Source of the DNA: Jiangella alba
Lineage (GTDB): Bacteria > Actinomycetota > Actinomycetes > Jiangellales > Jiangellaceae
Direction: 5' to 3'
DNA length: 64,000 bases
Assembly: GCF_900106035.1 (NCBI RefSeq)
Contig: NZ_FNUC01000003.1
Coordinates: 2,287,501-2,351,500, forward strand
Under the pieces are notes generated by a model, which had not been told where the DNA came from, did no database searches, and saw only the letters and a list, made by a program, of their open reading frames with translations. This document shows, in pieces, positions 47,489-57,067 of the stretch; the first letter of the stretch is position 1; every line of letters starts with the position of its first letter. The position numbers and the translations under genes were made by a program.

Positions 47489-47989
47489 TCAGGCGTGCTG
47501 GGTGAGGCGCCCGGTGTCGACGTCGTAGAGGAAGCCGCCGACGGGGACGTGGGGCGGGAAGAAGGGCCAGGACCGGATGCGCTGCACGTCGGCGCCGAGG
47601 GTGGCCTTCTGGTCGGCGATCAGGTGGAAGTCGAGGCTGCGGACGTCGATGCCGGACGACTGCTCGATGGCCGCGACCACTTCGTCGGCCGTGGCGCTGG
47701 CCATCTTGCACTTCGTGTGCGCCACCACCATGATGCGCGTGACGCCCAGCAGGTGGGTCGCCAGCGCGAGGGTGCGCAGGACGTCGGTGGTGACGCGGGC
47801 GCCGGCGTTGCGCATGATCTTCGCGTCGCCGGGCTTCAGCCCGAGCATGTCCAGTGGCTCGATGCGGGAGTCCATGCACGTGACGACGGCCAGGCCGCGT
47901 GCGGCGACGGGTTCGAGGCCGGCCAGGCCGAACCGGGCCGTGTAGTCGTCGTTGCCGGCCAGGACGTCGGCGAACTCCTCGGTCTGCAT
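47489..47989 (-). CDS. Beta-class carbonic anhydrase
   Basis: The 166-residue enzyme interconverts CO2 and bicarbonate. Zinc ligands are C38 (in CMDSR with the Asp-Arg dyad), H91 and C94 (AHTKC). The size and the MRNAGARVTTDVLRTL segment match short actinobacterial beta enzymes such as mycobacterial Rv1284 type. AGAGGAGC precedes the ATG at 47989; a start 36 bases upstream would overlap the neighbouring gene. Confidence 0.94.
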   Translation of the reverse strand: MQTEEFADVLAGNDDYTARFGLAGLEPVAARGLAVVTCMDSRIEPLDMLGLKPGDAKIMRNAGARVTTDVLRTLALATHLLGVTRIMVVAHTKCKMASATADEVVAAIEQSSGIDVRSLDFHLIADQKATLGADVQRIRSWPFFPPHVPVGGFLYDVDTGRLTQHA

Positions 47990-47999
47990 CGGGCTCCTC

Positions 48000-48908
48000 T
48001 CACTGCGGGACGGGGACATCGGCACGGTACGCGATGGGGGTGGCGGGCGCCTTGCCGCACGACTCCGGGCGGGGCGGCTGCTGCTCCTCGGCCCGGACGG
48101 CGACCGTCCAGCTCCGCCCGTCGCGGTGTGCGACGACGGCGTGCCAGGCGGCGTCGGAGACCGGTGTCACCGCCGGGACGTGCAGGTCGTCGAGGCCGGT
48201 GTCGCCGAGCTGACGGCGGACGGTGGCCTCGGCGGCCTGGCCGGGCCGCGAGAACGTGCTGCGCCCGCGGTACCCGTCGGCGACGAAGTGGCCGTCGCGG
48301 GCGGACTCGACCAGCAGCAGCGCCTGCTTGTCGTCCAGCCGCCCGTACACGACGCCGTGCGGCAGCAGCACCGCCGTCGGCGCGAAGCGGTGCCCGCCGA
48401 GGTGCGTCGTCTCCCAGACCCGGCCGAGCACGTCGTCGCGCAGGCCGGCGACCAGGGCGCGGCCCTTCACCGCGCAGCACAGGTCGCGGCGGCCGTTCGT
48501 GCAGACCAGCAGCAGCGGCTCGGCCTCCGGCTGGAAGCCGTCGAGACCGGCCGGCGCACCGGACCCGAGCGCGGCGAAGTCCAGCGAGAGCAGCGCGGAC
48601 GGGTCGGGCAGCCAGCCGCCGAGCAGGAACGTCGCGCCCGGTGTGGTCCCGGCCAGCCAGACGCGGTGCGCTGCCGGATAGTGGGTGTCGGGGTGCCGCC
48701 GCGGCCGCCGGACCAGCGCGACCCGCCCGCCGTGCGCGCCGGCCGCCGCGTCGAGCTCGGCGCCCAGCGCGGGGTCGAGGTGCGACTGCGTCAGCGCCTT
48801 CGCGCCCCACGGACCGGGCTGCTCGACGACCAGCCACCAGGACGCGACGGGCGCCGTGCCGGCCAGCGGCTCGCCCAGCTGGCGGCCGAGGTCCGAGCAG
48901 AGGGTCAC
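48000..48908 (-). CDS. Sucrase/ferredoxin-like family protein
   Basis: The 302-residue protein resembles the sucrase/ferredoxin-like family with a thioredoxin-fold (2Fe-2S)-type domain: WWLVVEQPGPWGAKALTQS near residue 24, CTNGRRDLCCAVKGRAL near 135 and WETTHLGGHRFAPTAVLLPHG near 160. Function in bacteria is unclear. The GTG at 48908 overlaps the transporter stop by GTGA, so it belongs to the operon of the lipoprotein and transporter. Confidence 0.88.
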   Translation of the reverse strand: MTLCSDLGRQLGEPLAGTAPVASWWLVVEQPGPWGAKALTQSHLDPALGAELDAAAGAHGGRVALVRRPRRHPDTHYPAAHRVWLAGTTPGATFLLGGWLPDPSALLSLDFAALGSGAPAGLDGFQPEAEPLLLVCTNGRRDLCCAVKGRALVAGLRDDVLGRVWETTHLGGHRFAPTAVLLPHGVVYGRLDDKQALLLVESARDGHFVADGYRGRSTFSRPGQAAEATVRRQLGDTGLDDLHVPAVTPVSDAAWHAVVAHRDGRSWTVAVRAEEQQPPRPESCGKAPATPIAYRADVPVPQ

Positions 48909-50644
48909 GACTCCACGGTACGGGCCCGGTGCCGCAGCAGCAGCACGGCACCCAGCGCGGCCGCCGCCGCGCACACGGCGGCGCCGGTGAACGTCGCCTG
49001 CAGCTGCTCGACGATGGCGTGCCGGACGGCGTCGTCGTACGGGTCGCAGTTCGTGGGGGACTCGGGGCACAGGACGGCCGGCGACTCGATGTCCGCCTGG
49101 ACGGAGTACAGCCGCCGCAGCCCGATCGCGGTCAGCGCGGACAGCCCGGCCAGCATGCCGATCATCCGGGCGACGACGAGCAGCGCGCTGGCCACGCCGT
49201 GCGTCTCGCGCGGGGCCGCCGCCAGCAGCGCCGCGTTGACCGGCGCGATGGCCAGCCCGAACCCGAACCCGGCCGCCACCAGCACCGCGTCGTCCAGCAC
49301 GCCGTCCAGCGACCCGACGCCCCACGTCGCCATGACGGCCAGCCCGGCCGTGCCCAGCGCCATCCCGGACCCGGCCAGCAGCGCCGGGCCGTACCGGCGC
49401 AGCAGCCAGCCGCCGGCCAGCGCGCCGATGGGCAGCGCCACCAGGAACCGGAGCAGCACCAGCGCCGCGTCCAGCTGGTCGGCGCCGTCGAGGACGGTGC
49501 GGGCCAGGATCGGGACGTCGACGACGACGGAGACGAGCGCCGCGCCGACGAACAGGCTCACGACCAGCGCGCCCCACGCGCGCCGGTCACGGACGGCGGC
49601 CGGCGGGACGAGCGGCGCCGCGGCCCGGCGCTGCCGCCACGCGAACGCCGCCAGCGCGACCGCCGACCCGGCCAGCAGCCACGGCCCGGACGGCGCCATC
49701 AGCTCGACCGCGGGGTCGGCGACGGCAAACGTCAGCACGACGCCGCCGAGCGCGACGCCGAGCAGCAGCGCGCCCGGGAGGTCGGACGCCCGCAGGACGG
49801 CGGGGGTGCGGCGCAGCGGCAGCAGCGGCCGGCGTGCCGTCAGCTCCCGCGCCACGAACGCCGCGAGCAGCACGAACGCGGCCAGCGCGAGCGGCGTCGT
49901 CCAGTCCCGGCCGTCCGTGCGCGGCACCAGCAGCTCGCCCCACCGGACGCTCTGCTCCAGCGACGACGGGCGGGTGACGGCGAGGCCGGCGCAGGCCAGC
50001 GCGCCCAGCCCGAGCAGCAGGCCGGCGACGTCGAACCGCCCGGCCGGGCGTTCGGCGCCGGCCTCGGGAGCCCGGCCGCGCCCGGCCGCCGTCCCCACGA
50101 ACAGCGCCGCGCCGATGCCGAAGTTCACCCAGAAGATCGCCCGCCAGTCGGCCACCGCGAGGATCGCCGCCCCGAACAGCGGCCCGAGCACCGACCCCAG
50201 CTCCTGCACGGCGCCGACCAGTCCCAGCGGCACGCCGCGCCGCTCCGGCGGCCACAGGTCGGCGACCAGCGCCAGCGTCACCGGGACCAGCGCCCCGCCG
50301 CCCGCGCCCTGCAGGAACCGGCCGACGACGGCGCCCGCGACGCCGTCGGCCGACGCCGTCAGCAGCGACCCGGCGGTGAACACCAGCAGCGAGCCGGTCA
50401 GGACCGGCAGCCGCCCGGTGACGTCCGACACCCGCCCGACCAGCGGCAGCACGACCACGTAGCCGAGCAGGAACATCGAGACCAGGGGAGCGGCGCGCTG
50501 CAGTTCGTCGGCGTCGAGCCCGACGCCCAGCATCATGTCCGGCAGCGCCAGGACGATGACGTACGTGTCGGCGGCGGCCAGTAGGACGCCGACGACTCCG
50601 AGTGCGAGCGCGGCGCGGCCGGTCCGGTCAGCTGTCCGGAGCAC
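48905..50644 (-). CDS. MFS transporter, P55-like
   Basis: The 579-residue protein is a major facilitator with about 14 membrane segments, motif GRVSDVTGRLPVL near residue 69 and a large extracytoplasmic loop near residue 530 with two cysteines (VLCPESPTNCDPYDD). The preceding gene encodes an LppX/LprAFG lipoprotein. In mycobacteria such a pair (LprG and P55, Rv1411c-Rv1410c) exports triacylglyceride lipids and affects drug tolerance; the match in order and overlap suggests a similar role. The GTG start lies inside the end of the lipoprotein gene. Confidence 0.88.
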   Translation of the reverse strand: MLRTADRTGRAALALGVVGVLLAAADTYVIVLALPDMMLGVGLDADELQRAAPLVSMFLLGYVVVLPLVGRVSDVTGRLPVLTGSLLVFTAGSLLTASADGVAGAVVGRFLQGAGGGALVPVTLALVADLWPPERRGVPLGLVGAVQELGSVLGPLFGAAILAVADWRAIFWVNFGIGAALFVGTAAGRGRAPEAGAERPAGRFDVAGLLLGLGALACAGLAVTRPSSLEQSVRWGELLVPRTDGRDWTTPLALAAFVLLAAFVARELTARRPLLPLRRTPAVLRASDLPGALLLGVALGGVVLTFAVADPAVELMAPSGPWLLAGSAVALAAFAWRQRRAAAPLVPPAAVRDRRAWGALVVSLFVGAALVSVVVDVPILARTVLDGADQLDAALVLLRFLVALPIGALAGGWLLRRYGPALLAGSGMALGTAGLAVMATWGVGSLDGVLDDAVLVAAGFGFGLAIAPVNAALLAAAPRETHGVASALLVVARMIGMLAGLSALTAIGLRRLYSVQADIESPAVLCPESPTNCDPYDDAVRHAIVEQLQATFTGAAVCAAAAALGAVLLLRHRARTVES

Positions 50645-51347
50645 TGATCTCAGCGGGCTCGTCGTACTTCTCGAGGCGGACGGTGTAGGTCTGCTCGTCG
50701 CCGCCGTCGTAGAACGGGCCGGTCAGCGTGGCCTGGCGCAGTTGGCCGGTCTCGGTGTCGAGCGCCCATACGGCTTTGACGTCGGCGGACGGGTCGGCGA
50801 TGGTGAGCACCTCGCCGACCAGCTCGCCCGGCAGCACGGACTCGACCTGGTCGTAGACGTCGCCGTCGACGCGGACCTGCTCGCCGGCGGTGATCTCGGT
50901 GCCGGACGTCAGCAGCTGGCTGACGCCGCGGTCGGGGTCGATCAGCAGACCGGGGTCGCCGAACCCGAGGTCGTCGGCGTTCACTTCCTCGAACCCGCTG
51001 GTCAGCGGCAGTTGCGCCCACAGTTTGCCGTCGACGGAGACGACCTTGATGGTGGCCGGCAGGGCGCCGGCGCGGATGCGGATCTCGCCCTCGAACGACG
51101 ACGGCGGCACCGCGACGCCCTCGCCGCCGACGACGACCGTGCCGTCGTCGGGGAGGTCGTCGCCCTCGAGCACGAACGTGACGCTGGACGCCTCGTTGAG
51201 GAGGTCGGCGGCGGTCTCGAGCTGAGCCTGCGGGTCGTCGTCCGGCGTGCTCCCGCCCCCGCCGTCGCCGTCGTCGCTGCACGCGCTCAGGGCCAGCGCG
51301 GCGACGACGAGCGCGGCGGGCAGCATGCGGCGGGCGGTGTGGCGCAT
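50628..51347 (-). CDS. LppX/LprAFG-family lipoprotein, LprG-like
   Basis: The 239-residue protein starts with a lipoprotein signal (RRMLPAALVVAALALSAC, Cys near residue 23) and a Gly/Asp-rich linker, then the LolA/LppX-like half-barrel with LLNEASSVTFVLEGDDLPDD and GVAVPPSSFEGEIRI. Family members carry lipids in a hydrophobic cavity. The 3' end overlaps the MFS gene by 17 bases, so both are one unit. The ATG at 51347 is chosen from the signal peptide; longer frames upstream run antisense to another gene. Confidence 0.9.
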   Translation of the reverse strand: MRHTARRMLPAALVVAALALSACSDDGDGGGGSTPDDDPQAQLETAADLLNEASSVTFVLEGDDLPDDGTVVVGGEGVAVPPSSFEGEIRIRAGALPATIKVVSVDGKLWAQLPLTSGFEEVNADDLGFGDPGLLIDPDRGVSQLLTSGTEITAGEQVRVDGDVYDQVESVLPGELVGEVLTIADPSADVKAVWALDTETGQLRQATLTGPFYDGGDEQTYTVRLEKYDEPAEISAPDS

Positions 51348-51482
51348 GGCGGCAGTCTGCCAGCCTTTTCGCCCACCGTGACCTACGACACCCGACCTGG
51401 ACATCGACTGCTCTCCTCCCGTTCGGTGCGCGGCCACGATGCGCGGTCGCGGCTGTGAATTCGCTGAGAGTCCGCCCACTTG

Positions 51483-51559
51483 CGATACGGACCTGTTGCG
51501 TATCGATAGAGATGGGTCTACCGTCGAGCCGATAACCGATACGGTACGTCGCCGTATCG
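51483..51559. promoter_or_regulatory. Two TetR-type operators
   Basis: CGATACGG-N7-CCGTATCG at 51537-51559 is a perfect 8-base inverted repeat; CGATACGG-N7-GCGTATCG at 51483-51505 is the same with one mismatch. The centres are 54 bases apart, about five helix turns. They lie upstream of a DHA2 exporter whose operon ends with a TetR gene. The rest of the 243-base gap shows nothing definite. Confidence 0.78.
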
Positions 51560-51590
51560 AAAGATCGGAAGCAGGGAAGGACCCGCCATC

Positions 51591-53150
51591 GTGGACCCAG
51601 CGACGATCCACAACCGGCGATGGAGCATCCTCGGCGTCCTCGTCGTGAGCCTGCTCGTCGTCGTGCTCGACAACACGGTGCTCAACGTCGCGCTCCGAAC
51701 GATCCAGGACGATCTCTCGGCCACCCAGAGCGAGCTGGAGTGGGCGATCAACTCCTACACCCTCGTCTTCGCCGGACTGCTGTTCACGTTCGGCCTGCTC
51801 GGCGACCGGTTCGGCCGCCGGCGCATGCTCATGCTCGGCCTGCTGCTGTTCGGCATCGCGTCGGCGGTCTCCGCCTACGCGTCGTCGCCGGAGCAGCTGA
51901 TCGCGGCCCGCGCCTTCATGGGCGTCGGCGCGGCCGCCGTCATGCCGTCCACGCTCGCGATCATCACGCAGGTCTTCGAACCGGAGGAACGCGGCCGCGC
52001 CATCGGCATCTGGGTCGCGTCGGTCGGCATCTCCATCGTGCTCGGCCCGGTGCTCGGCGGCGCGCTGCTGGAGCGGTTCTGGTGGGGGTCGGTGTTCCTC
52101 ATCAACGTGCCGGTGGTGCTGCTCGGGCTGGCGCTGATCGCGTGGCTCGTCCCCGAGTCGCGCAACCCGTCGCCCGGCCGGCTGGACCCCGGCGGCGTGC
52201 TGCTGTCCATCGTCGGCCTGACGCTGCTCGTCTACGGCATCATCGAGGGCGGCGAGCGGGCCACCGTCACCGACCCGCTGGTCTGGGGGTCGACGCTCGG
52301 CGGCCTGGCCGTGCTGGCGCTGTTCGTCTGGTACGAGCGCCGCTCCGACCACCCCGCCCTGGACGTCGCGCTGTTCCGCAACCCGGTGTTCTCGGCGTCG
52401 GTGACGACCATCGGGCTGGTCTTCTTCGCCATGCTCGGCACGTTCTTCTTCATGACGTTCTACCTGCAGATCGTCCGCGGGTACACGCCGCTGGAGACCG
52501 GCCTGATGTTCCTGCCGTTCGCCATCGCGCAGACGGCGTTCGCGACGTTCTCGTCGACGGCAGTGCAACGGTGGGGCATCCGGGCCGTGACGGCGACCGG
52601 GCTGACGCTGGTCGCGGCCAGCCTGGTCGCGATGGGGTTCATCGACGAGACCACGCCGCTGTGGTACCTGCTCGCCGCGTTCTTCGTCCAGGGCGCGGGC
52701 ATCGCCAACGTCATGCCGCCCGCCACGACCGCCGTCATGGCCGCCGTGCCGCGGGAGAAGGCCGGCGTAGGCTCCGCCGTCAACAACACGATGCGCCAGG
52801 TCGGCGGCGCGCTCGGGGTCGCCATCCTGGGCGCGGTGCTGTCGGCGCGGTACCGCTCCGGTGTGGACGACGCGGTCGGCGTGCTGCCCGAGGGGGTCCG
52901 GCACGCGGCCGCGGAGTCGCTCGGCACCACCATGCAGGCGGCCGAACGGGCCGGCGTCGTCGCGCAGGTGCGCGGCCCGGCGTTCGACGCCTTCCTCGGC
53001 GGCGTGCACTGGGTAGCCTTCTTGGGAGCCGCGGTCGCGGCGCTGAGCGTCCTCGTCGTCGCGGTGTTCCTGCCGGGCCGGCCGGGGCGGCCCGCGCCGT
53101 CACCGCCGGGGGCTCCGGAGGCGCCGGAGCCGCAGACAGCGAGGACGTGA
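51591..53150 (+). CDS. DHA2-type (14-TM) drug exporter, MFS
   Basis: The 519-residue protein has 14 membrane segments and the DHA2 motifs: VVVLDNTVLNVAL near residue 22, GDRFGRRRMLMLG near 65, and motif C GISIVLGPVLGGALLE near 140. It would export drugs or dyes with proton influx. AGGGAAGGA precedes the GTG start. The TetR gene follows after six bases, and paired operators lie upstream, so the unit is probably autorepressed and induced by substrates. Confidence 0.93.
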   Translation: MDPATIHNRRWSILGVLVVSLLVVVLDNTVLNVALRTIQDDLSATQSELEWAINSYTLVFAGLLFTFGLLGDRFGRRRMLMLGLLLFGIASAVSAYASSPEQLIAARAFMGVGAAAVMPSTLAIITQVFEPEERGRAIGIWVASVGISIVLGPVLGGALLERFWWGSVFLINVPVVLLGLALIAWLVPESRNPSPGRLDPGGVLLSIVGLTLLVYGIIEGGERATVTDPLVWGSTLGGLAVLALFVWYERRSDHPALDVALFRNPVFSASVTTIGLVFFAMLGTFFFMTFYLQIVRGYTPLETGLMFLPFAIAQTAFATFSSTAVQRWGIRAVTATGLTLVAASLVAMGFIDETTPLWYLLAAFFVQGAGIANVMPPATTAVMAAVPREKAGVGSAVNNTMRQVGGALGVAILGAVLSARYRSGVDDAVGVLPEGVRHAAAESLGTTMQAAERAGVVAQVRGPAFDAFLGGVHWVAFLGAAVAALSVLVVAVFLPGRPGRPAPSPPGAPEAPEPQTART

Positions 53151-53156
53151 CCTGAC

Positions 53157-53756
53157 ATGACGGAGATCGCTCGGGTGGAGCGGCGCAGCGGCCGGCCGCG
53201 CAGCGAGGACGCCGACCGGGCGATCATCGACGCGACCCTCGACCTGCTCGCGGAGTCCGGCATCGCCGGCACCACCATCGAGGGGGTCGCAGCCCGGGCC
53301 GGCGTCGGCAAGACCACCATCTACCGGCGGTGGAAGGGCCTCGAGAGCCTCATCTGCGACGCCGTCGCCGAGCTCAAGGGCCCGCTGCCGACGCTGCCCG
53401 GCACGTCCCTGCGCGACGATCTCCTCGCGCTGACCGAGGCGGCGGCGCGCGGCCGCGAGTCGGCCCGCAACCGCAAGGTGTACGCGTGCTTCATCGGCGA
53501 GATGAGCCGCTACCCGGCGCTCGACGCCCAGTACCGCGAGGCGGTCATCCGCCCGCGGCGCGCGCTCACCCAGGCGGCTCTGCAGCGCGCCATCGACCGC
53601 GGCGAGCTGCGCGACGACCTCGACCTCGACGTCCTGGCCGAGATCGTCACCGCGCCGACGCTGCACTGGATGCTGCACAACCCCGACCGCAACCCGACCC
53701 GCGAGCTGCTCGAGCAGTTCCTCGACGGCGTGCTGCACGGGGTCGGGCGGCGGTAG
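53157..53756 (+). CDS. TetR-family repressor
   Basis: The 199-residue protein has the TetR DNA-binding domain (RAIIDATLDLLAESGIAGTTIEGVAARAGVGKTTIYRRW, residues about 20-60) and a TetR_C_33-like ligand domain. It most likely binds the two palindromes upstream of the exporter gene in the same operon. Confidence 0.94.
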   Translation: MTEIARVERRSGRPRSEDADRAIIDATLDLLAESGIAGTTIEGVAARAGVGKTTIYRRWKGLESLICDAVAELKGPLPTLPGTSLRDDLLALTEAAARGRESARNRKVYACFIGEMSRYPALDAQYREAVIRPRRALTQAALQRAIDRGELRDDLDLDVLAEIVTAPTLHWMLHNPDRNPTRELLEQFLDGVLHGVGRR

Positions 53757-53758
53757 GG

Positions 53759-56290
53759 CTACTCCAACTCCAGCGTCCCCTGCTCGCCGTCGACGACGGG
53801 CTCGTCGGCGGGCGGTGCCGGCTGCTCGCCGTCGCCGCCGGCCAGGGGTCCGGCGACGGCCGCGATGGGCTGGGCGACCGCGATGCCGGAGCCGTCGCGG
53901 CGGCCGGTCGCCGGGGGCAGCTCGATCGGCACCCCGCTGGCGGCCGTGGCCCGCGGCGGCGCCGTGCCCACCCACGAGAACAGCAGCGCGTCCTCGCCCT
54001 TGAGGAACCGGTGGCAGCGCACGCCGCCGGTCGCACGTCCCTTCGCGGGGTACTCGGAGTACGGGGTGACCTTGACCGCGCCCGGCTGGGTGCCCGGCAG
54101 CGCCGTCGAGGAACCGGAGATGGTGACGACGGCGCCGTCGCGGGCGGGGTCGACCGCGCCGAAGAACGTCACCTTCGCGCCGGACGACAGTTTGATGCCG
54201 GCGATGCCGCCGCCGGCCCGGCCCTGCGGCCGCACCGCCGACGCGGCGAAGCGCAGCAGTTGCGCGTCGGAGCTGACGAACACGAGGTCTTCGTCGCCCG
54301 TGCGCAGCTCGACGGCGCCGACCACGCGGTCGCCGTCGTCGAGGCGGATGACGTCGTAGGCGTCCTTGCCCGGGTGGTCCGGGACCACCCGCTTGACCAC
54401 GCCGCGCTCGGTGCCCAGCGCCAGGCCGGGGGAGTCGGCGCCGAAAGTCGTCAGCGCCAGCGCTCGCTCACCGGCGTCGAGTTCGATGAACTCCTTCAGC
54501 GCCGCCCCGCCGGCCAGCGTCAGCGCCGCCGTCGGGGGCAGCGACGGCAGGTCGAGCACGGACAGCCGCAGCACCCGCCCGGCCGACGTGACGACGCCGA
54601 CCTCGCCGCGGGCCGTCGACGCGGCCACGGACACCACGACGTCGTGCTTGGACCGCTTGTCGCCGTAGACCAGCGGTTCCTCGCCGGCCGTGCGCGCCAG
54701 CAGCCCCGACGACGACAGCAGCACCTGGCAGGGGTCGTCGGCGATCTCCAGCGACGTGGCGCCGGCCCGGGTGGTGACGGCGCCGGACTCTTCCAGCAGG
54801 ACGGTGCGCCGCGGCGTGGCGTGCGCGGCGGCGATCTCGGCCAGCTCGTCGGACACCGCCTGGCGCAGCAGGCCCTCGTTCTCGAGCAGCGCCGTCAGCT
54901 CGGCGATGGTGCGCCGCAGCTCCTCGCCCTCCTTCTCCAGCTCCAGCCGGTCGTAGCGGGTGAGCCGGCGCAGCGGGGTGTCGAGGATGTAGCGGGCCTG
55001 GATGTCGGAGAGGTCGAAGACGGCCATCAGCCGCTCGCGCGCCGCCGAGGCGTCGTCGGAGGAGCGGATGACCGCGATGACCTCGTCGATGTCGAGCAGC
55101 GCGATCATCAGGCCGTCGACGAGGTGCAGCCGGTCGGCCGCCTTGGTGCGGCGGAACTCGCTGCGCCGCCGCACGACGGACAGGCGGTGCGCGATGAAGA
55201 CCTCGAGCAGCTCCTTGAGGCCCAGCGTGCGCGGCTGGCCGTCGACCAGCGCGACGTTGTTGATGGAGAAGGAGTCCTCCAGCGGGGTGAGGCGGTACAG
55301 CTCCGCCAGCACCGCCTCGGGGACGAAGCCGCTCTTCAGCTCGATGACCAGGCGCAGCGCGGTGTTGCGGTCGGTGTAGTCGACGACGTCGGCGACGCCC
55401 TGCAGCTTCTTGTTGCGGACCAGCTCGACGATGCGCTCGCGGACCCGCTCCGGGCCGACCATGTACGGCAGCTCGGTGATGACGATGCCCTTGCGGCGCG
55501 CGGTGATGTTCTCGATGCGGGCGGTCGCGCGGGTCTTGAACGCGCCCCGGCCGGTCTCGTAGGCCTCGCGGACGCCGTCGAGGCCGATGATGCGCCCGCC
55601 GCTGGGGAGGTCGGGACCGGGCACGAAGCGCATGAGGTCGTCGAGGCTCGCCTCGGGATGCGTCAGCAGGTGCCGGGTGGCGTCGATGACCTCGCCGAGG
55701 TTGTGCGGCGCCATGTTCGTCGCCATGCCGACGGCGATGCCGGTGGCGCCGTTGACCAGCAGATTCGGGAACGCCGCGGGCAGCACCTCGGGCTGCTCGA
55801 ACTGCCCGTCGTAGTTCGGCACCATGTCGACGACGTTCTCGTCGAGCGACCGGACCAGCAGCATGGCGGGCTCGCTCATGCGGCACTCGGTGTACCGGTA
55901 CGCGGCCGGGCCGGCGTCGAGCGAGCCGAAGTTGCCGTGCCCGTCGACCAGCGGCACCCGCATGGCCCACGGCTGCGCCATGCGCACGAGGGTGTCGTAG
56001 ATGGCGCCGTCACCGTGCGGGTGCAGCTTGCCCATCACGTCGCCGACGACGCGGCCGCACTTCACGTGCGGACGGTCGGGGCGCAGGCCCATCTCGTTCA
56101 TCTGGAACAGGATCCGGCGCTGCACCGGCTTCAGCCCGTCGCGGGCGTCCGGGATGGCGCGGGAGTAGATGACCGAATAGGCGTACTCGAGGAAGCTGCC
56201 CCGCATCTCCTCCGAGACGTCGACGTCGAGGATGACTTCCTCGAAGTCCTCGGGCGGGGGTGTCGTGGTCCGGCGTGCCATGCCGACCAT
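53759..56290 (-). CDS. parC: DNA topoisomerase IV (type IIA) subunit A
   Basis: The 843-residue protein has the winged-helix and tower domains with catalytic Y133 in AAYRYTE, the gate region [11 protein letters not shown], and a C-terminal six-bladed domain with repeated segments. I see no GyrA box (QRRGG-type), consistent with ParC rather than gyrase. The residue matching quinolone-site Ser83 of E. coli GyrA is Gly94. A second ATG nine bases downstream (MARRT) may be the real start. It works with ParE, encoded at 30643. Confidence 0.92.
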   Translation of the reverse strand: MVGMARRTTTPPPEDFEEVILDVDVSEEMRGSFLEYAYSVIYSRAIPDARDGLKPVQRRILFQMNEMGLRPDRPHVKCGRVVGDVMGKLHPHGDGAIYDTLVRMAQPWAMRVPLVDGHGNFGSLDAGPAAYRYTECRMSEPAMLLVRSLDENVVDMVPNYDGQFEQPEVLPAAFPNLLVNGATGIAVGMATNMAPHNLGEVIDATRHLLTHPEASLDDLMRFVPGPDLPSGGRIIGLDGVREAYETGRGAFKTRATARIENITARRKGIVITELPYMVGPERVRERIVELVRNKKLQGVADVVDYTDRNTALRLVIELKSGFVPEAVLAELYRLTPLEDSFSINNVALVDGQPRTLGLKELLEVFIAHRLSVVRRRSEFRRTKAADRLHLVDGLMIALLDIDEVIAVIRSSDDASAARERLMAVFDLSDIQARYILDTPLRRLTRYDRLELEKEGEELRRTIAELTALLENEGLLRQAVSDELAEIAAAHATPRRTVLLEESGAVTTRAGATSLEIADDPCQVLLSSSGLLARTAGEEPLVYGDKRSKHDVVVSVAASTARGEVGVVTSAGRVLRLSVLDLPSLPPTAALTLAGGAALKEFIELDAGERALALTTFGADSPGLALGTERGVVKRVVPDHPGKDAYDVIRLDDGDRVVGAVELRTGDEDLVFVSSDAQLLRFAASAVRPQGRAGGGIAGIKLSSGAKVTFFGAVDPARDGAVVTISGSSTALPGTQPGAVKVTPYSEYPAKGRATGGVRCHRFLKGEDALLFSWVGTAPPRATAASGVPIELPPATGRRDGSGIAVAQPIAAVAGPLAGGDGEQPAPPADEPVVDGEQGTLELE

Positions 56291-56347
56291 TCTCGCCCCC
56301 GAGGGCCGTGCTCCGTGCAGCGACCCGCGCGGACGCCGCCGCCGGCC

Positions 56348-57067
56348 CTACTCGGCGTCCTGTGCCTCGATCAGGTCGAGGTCGCGGACGCAGAAGCCGT
56401 GGTGCTCGAAGGTCTCGTTGAGCACGGTGCCGAGGCACTGCCGCACCGAGCGGCCCCGGGCGTACGGCGGCCAGACGTCGTCGTCGGGCACCGGCGCCGG
56501 CGCCGCGAGCCGCCCGCCGGTGACGTCGTCGAGCCAGGCCTCGAGCTCGGCGGCCTGGGCGTCACGCACGCTGACGATCTCGTCGAGGGACGGATCGAGC
56601 GAGAGGTCGAGCCCGTGCGCGCCGCGGTAGGGCTCGACGGCCGGCCCGATGCCCATCGGGGTGAACGGCTCCGCCGAGCCCAGGCAGCAGCGGCGGAACC
56701 ACGAGTCGTGGACGAAGACCAGGTGGCGCAGCGTCTGCACCGCCGACCACTCGTCGTTCACGCTGCGGCGCTCGATGCCGGGCGTGCGGCGGATCCGCTC
56801 GATCGTGGCGGCCCAGCCGGCATGGAGCCGACGCGCTGCCTCGCGCAGGTCGGCGGGGTCCTCGGAGCGGATCAGCACCCGCACCGGATGCCGCCGGTCG
56901 AGCTCTGCCTCGACGTACTCGGTGACCTCGACACCGTTGACCACGAGGTTGCTGACGAGCCCGTCGATCACGGCATCGCGCATGACGACGCCGATCAGGC
57001 GTGCCCCGGTCAGATCGCACTCGCGGAACTCCGCCCCGCGCAGATCCTCGTCGACATGGCGCGTCAT
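56348..57067 (-). CDS. DinB-superfamily protein with pentapeptide-like start
   Basis: The 239-residue protein begins with a short pentapeptide-like stretch (LRGAEFRECDLTGARLIGVVM), then a DinB-like four-helix bundle with RSVNDEWSAVQTLRHLVFVHDSWF and a late NETFEHHGF that supply the typical histidine ligands. These metal-binding bundles relate to bacillithiol/mycothiol-dependent transferases. It overlaps the upstream membrane protein gene by TGATG. Confidence 0.85.
   Translation of the reverse strand: MTRHVDEDLRGAEFRECDLTGARLIGVVMRDAVIDGLVSNLVVNGVEVTEYVEAELDRRHPVRVLIRSEDPADLREAARRLHAGWAATIERIRRTPGIERRSVNDEWSAVQTLRHLVFVHDSWFRRCCLGSAEPFTPMGIGPAVEPYRGAHGLDLSLDPSLDEIVSVRDAQAAELEAWLDDVTGGRLAAPAPVPDDDVWPPYARGRSVRQCLGTVLNETFEHHGFCVRDLDLIEAQDAE

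Noticed and set aside
47477-50584. Open frame of 1035 codons on the plus strand
   Set aside because: It runs antisense across the carbonic anhydrase, sucrase-like and MFS genes, is Arg/Gln/Pro-rich without domains, and is a by-product of high GC content.
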